From assembly GCA_024277855.1 (NCBI GenBank), contig JAJRUJ010000036.1, positions 1 to 50,359 on the forward strand: a stretch of 50,359 nt of DNA, in the 5' to 3' direction. The notes under the pieces were generated by a model that worked only from the letters and a program-made list of their open reading frames with translations, was not told the origin of the DNA and ran no database searches. Source of the DNA: Candidatus Zixiibacteriota bacterium. GTDB taxonomy: Bacteria; Zixibacteria; MSB-5A5; WJJR01; JAJRUJ01. The position numbers and the translations under genes are program-made. Shown one piece after another: positions 44,278 to 50,359 of the stretch; positions within the stretch are counted from its first letter, which is position 1, and every line of letters starts with the position of its first letter.

Positions 44278-44910
44278 TTGGCAACATCCAGCCCGGTGCA
44301 GATCATTCCGCACCGCTGCCCCAACTGCGGGGATGACCTCCCCGACAGCGAACGCTCGGTGACTTTCTATTGCGGGAACTGCCGGCGGTTGTGGGTCGAG
44401 GAAAGGACGGGGTATCAACAACTTGACGTCCACGTTCCCGCGCGGCTTGAGGGCGAACATTCGCTGTTCCCGTTCTGGGTGATTGACCTGGCTGCCGAGA
44501 ACTGGCCGCACAAAGACGAACTGTTCAAATCATTCAATCTGACCGGGTTTCGCAAAGATGTGTTTTATGTTCCGGCTTTCGATGTTTCCAACCCGGCGCG
44601 GCTTCTCCGGCTGGTCAACCATTATAACCGTCGCAACGATATCTTCGATTTCACCGAACAGCCAACCGGCAAGTATTCTTTCGTGGATGTTACAATCTCA
44701 CCGGCAATGGCCGCCGGCTGGATGATCCCGCTGACCAATGCGGCCAAATCGCTGCGCGGGTATCACTCGTATGAGGCAAAAGCAGCAGGCGGCGAACCGC
44801 TTGATATTCCTTCCGCCAGATTAGTTTGGCTGCCATTTGTTGAGGACAGCTATTTCTGGCGAGAACAGATCACCGGTGCGACAATCGAACGCGCCGCAGT
44901 GCGTTGCTGA
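44278..44910 (+). CDS. Zinc-ribbon protein, downstream half in same frame as preceding gene
   Basis: Same frame as 43504-44241, which ends in TAG 36 bases earlier; the 12 codons between are open (QDEFPIPEQTAV). Begins with zinc ribbon HRCPNCGDDLP...CGNCRRLW, then SLFPFWVIDLAAE, FYVPAFDVSNPARLL and VWLPFVEDSYFW. If translated separately the start would be TTG 44278 with only a weak GGAA upstream. More likely the C-terminal half of one protein, separated by nonsense mutation, sequence error or readthrough. Confidence 0.6.
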   Translation: MATSSPVQIIPHRCPNCGDDLPDSERSVTFYCGNCRRLWVEERTGYQQLDVHVPARLEGEHSLFPFWVIDLAAENWPHKDELFKSFNLTGFRKDVFYVPAFDVSNPARLLRLVNHYNRRNDIFDFTEQPTGKYSFVDVTISPAMAAGWMIPLTNAAKSLRGYHSYEAKAAGGEPLDIPSARLVWLPFVEDSYFWREQITGATIERAAVRC

Positions 44911-44967
44911 CTGAAGAAACTCATCTGAAAGATGGGCCACACTGCCGACTATCCGTGTGGGCCGTAG

Positions 44968-44987
44968 GGGCGGGGCTTGCCCCGCCC
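44968..44987. repeat. GC palindrome between convergent genes
   Basis: GGGCGGGGC / GCCCCGCCC is a 9-bp perfect dyad with a TT centre, between the zinc-ribbon gene and hemY. May act as a bidirectional stop or be a dispersed element. Confidence 0.45.
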
Positions 44988-45052
44988 ACGTTCTCCAGGA
45001 ACGCGACAAATAAATCAAAACACAGCGTACTCACTTAGCTGGTGGAGTGAAT

Positions 45053-46420
45053 CTATCCCCGCATGTCGGCAAGGCGGGTGACGACGGAGTTGGCGCGGAG
45101 AACACAGTCATTTAGTCCGACGCCTTCGTAAGCATTGCCCGCGAAGAAGAGGCCGGGGTAGGTGTGTTCAAATTCGTTCAGCCGGGCGATTTTTTTGGAG
45201 TGGCCGATGACAAATTGGGGGATACCTTCGGTGTAGCGATAGATCTTTACATACGACGGTCGGCCGGTAGTGCCGATAATCTCATCAAGTTCGGCAAAAA
45301 TAATATCCAAAAGTTCGCCGTCCGAGAGATTGACCGCGCCGGGGTCGGTCGCGCCGCCGATCATCGCGCGCACTTGCACCATGCCGTCCGGGGAACGGCC
45401 GCCGAAAATCGCCGAGGTCCAGATCGAACCGAGAATCCGTTTGCCCTCGGTGCGCGGGACTAAGAAGCCGAAACCGCCAAGCGGATGGGAAATTTTGTCG
45501 CACGGGTACCCCAGACAGACAACCGAGATCGACGCATACGGAATCGAGTTGAGTAAATCGGATAGGGATGAATCGAGCGAACCGACCATCTCCCCCGCCG
45601 CGAAAGCCGGAGCGGCGCAGATAACCGCGTCGGCGTCGGCAGTTGACCCGTCGGCGAAGGTGATTCGATAGCCGGTGTCGGTTTTGGTGATGGTCGTAGT
45701 TGCTTTGCCGGTTTCGATGTTTTGGGCGTAGAGCTCGCCGAACCGTTCGATCAGGGTATACAGGCCGTTTTTAAAAGAAGTCAACCGTCCCGACGGCCCG
45801 GCCGGACCGCCGCCTTTTTTGGCTTTTTTCTTTGCGATCATCGCTTTGAAAAGCGAGCCGTATTGACTCTCCATTTCGACCATTACCGGAAAGCAGGATT
45901 TCAATGATAGTTCACGGGCATCACCGCCGAAAATCCCGGAGACCATCGGACCGATCAACGTATCGGCGGCCTCCGGCCCAATCCGCCGCCGGGCAAAATC
46001 ATAAATTGACTCGTCGGAATCGTCGGTCTTGGCTTTGATCAACGGTTCGACAATCAAACGCAGACGGCCTTTGAGCGACAACAAGGGCGAGGCCAAAAAT
46101 TTGAGCGGCGAGGCCGAAATCGCGTGGAGTTTCTTATTTCGATAGATGAAGCGGTTTTCGGCGCTGGGATCGGCCGGATCGAGTTGGTCGGTCAATCCTA
46201 ATTGCTCGACTAATTGCAAAGTCAGGGGGATTTTGTCGAGAAAGCCGTTAGGCCCCCAGTCAGAGACAAAGCCCAGTTCGCGGTCGGTGCCGATCGTGCC
46301 GCCCAGCCGGTCGGATTTCTCATAGAGACGAACATCGCAGTCGGCCAATGGCCCGGTGCGAATGGAATGCAATGCGGAGAGACCGGAAATTCCGCCGCCG
46401 ATGATCGCAATTTTCTTCAC
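45053..46420 (-). CDS. hemY: FAD-dependent protoporphyrinogen oxidase (HemY/PgoX type)
   Basis: Oxidises protoporphyrinogen IX to protoporphyrin IX. 455 residues. FAD-binding IAIIGGGISGLSALHSI, RLYEKSDRLGGTIGTDR, DWGPNGFLDK, TLIGPMVSGIFGGDARELS and the C-terminal GLFFAGNAYEGVGLNDCVL are typical. GTG start at 46420 overlaps the hemH TGA (GTGA). HemY-type enzymes can also be coproporphyrinogen oxidases (CgoX), but hemN upstream favours the protoporphyrin route. Confidence 0.93.
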   Translation of the reverse strand: MKKIAIIGGGISGLSALHSIRTGPLADCDVRLYEKSDRLGGTIGTDRELGFVSDWGPNGFLDKIPLTLQLVEQLGLTDQLDPADPSAENRFIYRNKKLHAISASPLKFLASPLLSLKGRLRLIVEPLIKAKTDDSDESIYDFARRRIGPEAADTLIGPMVSGIFGGDARELSLKSCFPVMVEMESQYGSLFKAMIAKKKAKKGGGPAGPSGRLTSFKNGLYTLIERFGELYAQNIETGKATTTITKTDTGYRITFADGSTADADAVICAAPAFAAGEMVGSLDSSLSDLLNSIPYASISVVCLGYPCDKISHPLGGFGFLVPRTEGKRILGSIWTSAIFGGRSPDGMVQVRAMIGGATDPGAVNLSDGELLDIIFAELDEIIGTTGRPSYVKIYRYTEGIPQFVIGHSKKIARLNEFEHTYPGLFFAGNAYEGVGLNDCVLRANSVVTRLADMRG

Positions 46421-47457
46421 GTAGTCTGCCCCGCTTTGACCGTGATTTTCTGCCGAACCAGGTCGGCCAGCAGGTGGATAAAGCGGGGATCGTCGTTGAA
46501 CGAATCGGTCCGCACAAATTTTTCGATGCCGGATAATTCGGCCAGGCGACGCAACTTGACATCGATCTCATACATCGTCTCGATATGGTCAGAAACAAAA
46601 CTGACCGGCACAATCACCAGCTCGCGGACACCCTCTTTACCCAGCCGTTTGATAGTCTCGGCTGTCTGTGGTCCCACCCATTTTACCGGTCCGGAACGCG
46701 ATTGGAAACTGAGTTCGTAGTCGAAGCCCGCCCCGGCAAACGCGACGGTTTGTCTGACCTGGTCGACATACGGATCGCCTTGCCTGACCAGCTTATCCGG
46801 GAGCGAATGAGCGGAAAAAAGAACTTTGGATTTTTGTTTGCCGTCGGTTTTGTTCAGCGCGGCGGTGATATTCTCGCGCAGGAGCTTGAGATAAGCCGGA
46901 TGATCATGCCAGTCGTGGACCAGTGAAACAGAAAGCTCGGCCGATGATTTTTTCAGCCAGCGGCAAACCTCCCCGATCGCGGTGCCGGTGGTCGCTTTGC
47001 AATATTGCGGATAGAGCGGCAGCAAGAGGACATGACGACAGCCCACGGCGGCGATGGATTCCATCTGCTTTTGGATTTCCGGCGGGGTGTAACGCATCCC
47101 AACATAGACCGACAGTTGCGGATATGACTCGTGCAAAATCCGCTGAAGCCCCTCCCCGGTCAGTTCGGTCCATTGTAAAAGCGGTGAACCGCCACCGATC
47201 GCCTGATATTGTTTTTTGACCAGCGGGGCACGTTTTTTACAAATCATCCGGGCCAGCGGTTTTTGCAAAAAACGGGAGAGCGGCAATTCGATAATTACCG
47301 GATCGGTGAAGATATTGTACAGATAGTCATCGACATCATCGAGAGTTTGCGGTCCGCCCATGTTCAAAAGCAGGATCGCCCACTTTTCATCACCGAAATT
47401 GATCGAGCCGGCGGGAGCAGCGGTATATCGTTTATCGGCAGTTAATGTATCGATCAC
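46417..47457 (-). CDS. hemH: Ferrochelatase
   Basis: Inserts Fe2+ into the porphyrin ring. 346 residues with a GTG start at 47457, 15 bases after hemN. ILLLNMGGPQTLDDVDDYLY, IGGGSPLLQWTE, MRYTPPEIQ, LFSAHSLPDK (His and catalytic-site motif), YELSFQSRSGPVKWVGPQT and IVPVSFVSDHIETMYEID are all present. Confidence 0.95.
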   Translation of the reverse strand: MIDTLTADKRYTAAPAGSINFGDEKWAILLLNMGGPQTLDDVDDYLYNIFTDPVIIELPLSRFLQKPLARMICKKRAPLVKKQYQAIGGGSPLLQWTELTGEGLQRILHESYPQLSVYVGMRYTPPEIQKQMESIAAVGCRHVLLLPLYPQYCKATTGTAIGEVCRWLKKSSAELSVSLVHDWHDHPAYLKLLRENITAALNKTDGKQKSKVLFSAHSLPDKLVRQGDPYVDQVRQTVAFAGAGFDYELSFQSRSGPVKWVGPQTAETIKRLGKEGVRELVIVPVSFVSDHIETMYEIDVKLRRLAELSGIEKFVRTDSFNDDPRFIHLLADLVRQKITVKAGQTT

Positions 47458-47472
47458 GGAGTGCGGCCCCGA

Positions 47473-48873
47473 TCAGATCGTTCGTGAAAATTGCGGCGCC
47501 TTGCCGTCACGTTTCCGCCGCAAGTATGGATCGAATACCATGGCGATATTACGTACCAGAATCCAGCCCGGCGGCAGTACTCGCAGCCCGGTCGCGGTGT
47601 GTTCGAGCAATCCATCGGCAATGAAACCCGCAAGTTCGGCATCTTCGGCGGCATAATACTCATGGTAATTGACGCCGAATGTCTCATGGAAACGAGCGAA
47701 GTCGAGCTGGAAATTGCACATGATGTTCATAATCGTCCAGCGGCGGACTTTATCATCCTCGGTCAACCGGAGACCACGGAATGTCGCCGGTTTGCCCTGA
47801 TCGATTGCCGCCAGATAACCGTCGAAAGTCGAATCGTTCTGCGTAAAACAGCCGGCGAGATCACCGATCGCCGATAGCCCGACGCCGATCATGTCGCTGG
47901 TGAGTTTGCTGGTATAGCCCATAAAATTGCGGAACAGCCGGCCGTTGCGCTGCGACCGGGCGAGTTCTTCGTCGGGTTTGGCGAAATGATCCATGCCGAT
48001 CTGGACATAACCCGCCGCGAGGAACCGCTCGACAGCAGTAACGAACAATTCGAATTTTGCCTCGGCGTCCGGTAACGCGGATTGGTCAATGTTGACCTGG
48101 TTGGGCCGGAAATCGGGGAGATGGGCGTAGCTGTAGACAGCAACGCGGTCAGCGTCGAGTTCGATGACCTGGTCGACTGTCTGACCAAACTGCTCGGGCC
48201 GCTGAAAAGGGAGACCATAAACCAAGTCGATATTAATGCCGCCGAGACCAAGTTTACGCCAGCCCTCGATTAAGGCCACGGTTTGTTCGCGAGTTTGGCC
48301 CCGGCCGATTGCCGTCTGCACCTGGGTATCGAAATCCTGCACACCCATCGAAAGCCGGTTGAAACCGACCGAGGCCAACATCTCCAATTGCGCAAACGTG
48401 GTTACGCGGGGGTCGACCTCGATGGCAATTTCGGCACCGTCCTGAAATGTGAAATGTTCAGCAATTGAAGTGTACAACTTACGCAGTTGTTTGAGATTTA
48501 AATAAGTTGGCGTGCCGCCGCCCCAATGCAGCTGAGCCAGCGTGTTGCGCTGGCCCAGTTCACGACCGACGAGAGCCAGCTCGGCGGCAATGGTCTCGAG
48601 ATAGCGCTCCGGAGCGTCTTCCGCGTGATTGATAAAGGTCGTACAGCCGCAGAAATGGCAACGCTTTTTACAAAAGGGGATATGGATATACAAAGACAGC
48701 GGGTCGCTGCTTTTCCCGGCCCGACGGAGTGCCGCAAGATAATCGGCGGGGGTAAAATCTTTGGTCCACTCGGGGACGGTCGGGTAGCTGGTATAGCGCG
48801 GTCCCGGCCGGTCGTATTTGCGCACCAGTTTGCGGCTGATTGTGGATGTGTGTTTGTCAGTGTTGGTATTCAT
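47473..48873 (-). CDS. hemN: Oxygen-independent coproporphyrinogen III oxidase (radical SAM)
   Basis: Decarboxylates coproporphyrinogen III anaerobically. 466 residues from ATG 48873, overlapping the hemE end by 17 bases. Iron-sulfur motif CKKRCHFCGC (CxxxCxxC), HWGGGTPTYL, GFNRLSMGVQDFD, NIDLVYGLPFQ, YAHLPDFRPNQ and the HemN-specific IGVGLSAIGDL. The N-terminal RKYDRPGPRYTSYPT is the HemN (not HemW) hallmark. Confidence 0.96.
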   Translation of the reverse strand: MNTNTDKHTSTISRKLVRKYDRPGPRYTSYPTVPEWTKDFTPADYLAALRRAGKSSDPLSLYIHIPFCKKRCHFCGCTTFINHAEDAPERYLETIAAELALVGRELGQRNTLAQLHWGGGTPTYLNLKQLRKLYTSIAEHFTFQDGAEIAIEVDPRVTTFAQLEMLASVGFNRLSMGVQDFDTQVQTAIGRGQTREQTVALIEGWRKLGLGGINIDLVYGLPFQRPEQFGQTVDQVIELDADRVAVYSYAHLPDFRPNQVNIDQSALPDAEAKFELFVTAVERFLAAGYVQIGMDHFAKPDEELARSQRNGRLFRNFMGYTSKLTSDMIGVGLSAIGDLAGCFTQNDSTFDGYLAAIDQGKPATFRGLRLTEDDKVRRWTIMNIMCNFQLDFARFHETFGVNYHEYYAAEDAELAGFIADGLLEHTATGLRVLPPGWILVRNIAMVFDPYLRRKRDGKAPQFSRTI

Positions 48874-49879
48874 GGACCAATTCCACCAGAAGGTGTACGT
48901 TTTCCACCGGCGTTTGCGGTAGAATACCGCCACCAAGATTGAAGATAAAATTGTCTTTCCCGCCAACCGAATCGAGCAGTCGCATCGTTCGCTCGCGCAG
49001 AATTTCCGGGGAGGTGAGTGTAAGAAACGGATCGAGGTTACCCTGGACCGTCTTGCCCGGCAGAGTTTTCATCGCCTGCGGTATGTCGGTGCGCCAGTCA
49101 ATACTGACCACCTCGCAATCGAGTGCGGCGAGCGATTTGAGATAGGGCACGCAATTTTCCAGATAAAAAATGCAGGGAACGCCGTCGGCCCGGCAGATTT
49201 CAAACACACGCCGGGATGATTTGAGCGAATAGCGCTGGTAATCTTCAATGGTCAAAATGCCGCCCCGGCTGTCGAAAAGCTGGATAGCATCGGCCCCGGC
49301 GCTAATCTGCGCTTTTAAGTATTCGCCGGTAACCTCGGCTAAAAGGGACAACAGCCGGTCGGTTGCTTCCGGATACTGGTAGATAAACCGTTTGAACGCG
49401 CTCCCGTTACCGCCGCTGCCGCCTTCAATGGCATAGTAGGCCAGAGTCAGCGGGGAACCACAAAAACCCAGCAGCGGCACCTGTGGGCCGAGACGTTTCT
49501 TGGTCGCGCGGATACCATCGAGAACATAGGACATCACCGACGCCGGGTCATACCGTTGCAGTTTGTCGATATCTTCCGGCAGGGTAATCGGCGGACTCAG
49601 ACGCGGCCCGTGGTCGGTAAAATCGACAGTCAAGCCCAGCGGTTCCAGCGGCAGGAGGATATCGGAAAACACGATGGCAGCATCAAAGCCGAAAATCTCG
49701 ATCGGCTGGCTGGTAACCTCGGCAATCAATTCAGGTGAACGGCAGATATCAAGAAACGAGGCGGTCTTCCGTACCGCCTGGTATTCCGGCAGGTATCGTC
49801 CGGCCTGGCGCATGATCCAGATCGGAATATGCTCGTGTTTACGACCGAACGCCGCATTGATGAAATTACTCTGGGCCAT
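48857..49879 (-). CDS. hemE: Uroporphyrinogen decarboxylase
   Basis: Converts uroporphyrinogen III to coproporphyrinogen III. 340 residues from ATG 49879 (GGAG upstream); the longer frame to 50035 overlaps the regulator. IPIWIMRQAGRYLPEY, DAAIVFSDILLPLEPLG, LLGFCGSPLTLAYY, QLFDSRGGIL and GNLDPFLTL are family motifs. Overlaps the response regulator stop by 14 bases and hemN by 17. Confidence 0.96.
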   Translation of the reverse strand: MAQSNFINAAFGRKHEHIPIWIMRQAGRYLPEYQAVRKTASFLDICRSPELIAEVTSQPIEIFGFDAAIVFSDILLPLEPLGLTVDFTDHGPRLSPPITLPEDIDKLQRYDPASVMSYVLDGIRATKKRLGPQVPLLGFCGSPLTLAYYAIEGGSGGNGSAFKRFIYQYPEATDRLLSLLAEVTGEYLKAQISAGADAIQLFDSRGGILTIEDYQRYSLKSSRRVFEICRADGVPCIFYLENCVPYLKSLAALDCEVVSIDWRTDIPQAMKTLPGKTVQGNLDPFLTLTSPEILRERTMRLLDSVGGKDNFIFNLGGGILPQTPVENVHLLVELVHEYQH

Positions 49880-50359
49880 CCTGCACTCCTGCCGGGGTAA
49901 ATTTATAGCCCGCGCCACGGACAGTATGGATATAGCGGGGTTTGTTGGGCGTTGGCTCGAACACTTTGCGTAGTCGGACAATGAAATTATCGACGGTGCG
50001 CGATGAGGGATAGACATTGTAGCCCCAGACCGCATCGAGAATCATATCGCGCGTGACGACTTTGTCGGCATGTTCGGCCAGAAATTTCATAATCATACAT
50101 TCACGAGGCGAGAGTTCCTGTTCTCCCCCGGTTCCCTTTACCCGATACGACTTGAAATCGACCCAGTTCTCGCCAAATTCGTAGCGGTCGTTTTTCATCG
50201 TCTCCGTCGAATACCAGACCTGCCGGCGGAAAATGGCCGCAACCCGGAGCAATAATTCGCGCAAATTGAATGGTTTGGTCAGGTAATCGTCGGCCCCGGC
50301 CAACAAACCATCGACCCGGTCGTCCTGCCGGTCACGTGCGGTAAGGAACAAAATCGGAA
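49866..50359 (-). CDS. OmpR/PhoB-family response regulator (5' end beyond window)
   Basis: Partial. Receiver part begins at the window edge with PILFLTARDRQDDRVDGLLAG and YLTKPFNLRELLLRV, so the phospho-Asp is outside. Winged-helix effector: LSPRECMIMKFLAEHADKVV, LDAVWGYNVYPSSRTVDNFI, VRLRKVFEP and YIHTVRGAGYKF. A short C-terminal tail overlaps hemE, so it is probably the first gene of the heme operon and may regulate it. Confidence 0.93.
   Translation of the reverse strand, partial: PILFLTARDRQDDRVDGLLAGADDYLTKPFNLRELLLRVAAIFRRQVWYSTETMKNDRYEFGENWVDFKSYRVKGTGGEQELSPRECMIMKFLAEHADKVVTRDMILDAVWGYNVYPSSRTVDNFIVRLRKVFEPTPNKPRYIHTVRGAGYKFTPAGVQDGPE

Overview
The window comes from a Gram-negative-type bacterium that I could not place exactly. 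Evidence for an envelope with outer layers includes lipobox lipoproteins, a PEP-CTERM sorted protein and a secreted C69 dipeptidase. Paired roadblock-type proteins, a B12-dependent ribonucleotide reductase, an Rh-type ammonia channel and the tilS-hpt-ftsH-folP-cdaA gene order point to the FCB superphylum or a related candidate phylum such as Zixibacteria. This placement is inference, because no rRNA is present. TAA, TGA and TAG are all used as ordinary stops.

Layout. 1-1052: a phosphohexomutase running off the left edge. 1279-2670: an alanine/glycine:cation symporter. 2690-4330: an AT-richer insert with two unrecognised genes, one with a PD-(D/E)xK-like nuclease signature. 4335-5382: a PEP-CTERM gene with a sigma-54-type promoter and a strong terminator. 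5448-11900: an alkyltransferase-like gene, a lipoprotein, an S9 peptidase, an NfeD/SPFH pair and an MFS transporter. 12016-20627 (minus): a long operon-like run CPBP protease, GAF-PP2C phosphatase, tilS, hpt, ftsH, folP, cdaA. tilS is split by an in-frame TAG. 20850-22453 (minus): two tandem paralogous lipoproteins with duplicated leaders. 22711-28845 (minus): a cyclic-nucleotide-binding histidine kinase, a DUF3307 protein and a 1375-residue class III adenylyl cyclase with AAA and TPR regions, tightly coupled. 29464-31946 (minus): tRNA-Lys and class II ribonucleotide reductase behind two NrdR-like boxes. 32574-37189: two roadblock-like proteins, a divergent GlpX-like protein and an Rh-family channel. 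37751-39403: a secreted C69 dipeptidase. 39612-41409: a mercury module. 41487-44910: a TetR regulator and an SPFH/zinc-ribbon module. 45053-50359 (minus): response regulator, hemE, hemN, hemH, hemY.

The strongest unusual signal is in the mercury module. The small thioredoxin-like gene after merR has an in-frame TGA at the position of a family-conserved Cys. It is followed by 24 more family-like codons and a hairpin of bacterial SECIS geometry, so it looks like a selenoprotein read through to a TAA at 40489. Other notable points are two otherwise intact genes each cut by TAG in the same heptamer ATCTAGC, an Rh channel whose second pore histidine is replaced, a self-contained cyclic-nucleotide signalling operon, and a composite intergenic repeat in inverted orientation about 8 kb apart. 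No CRISPR array, intact transposase, prophage or rRNA was seen.
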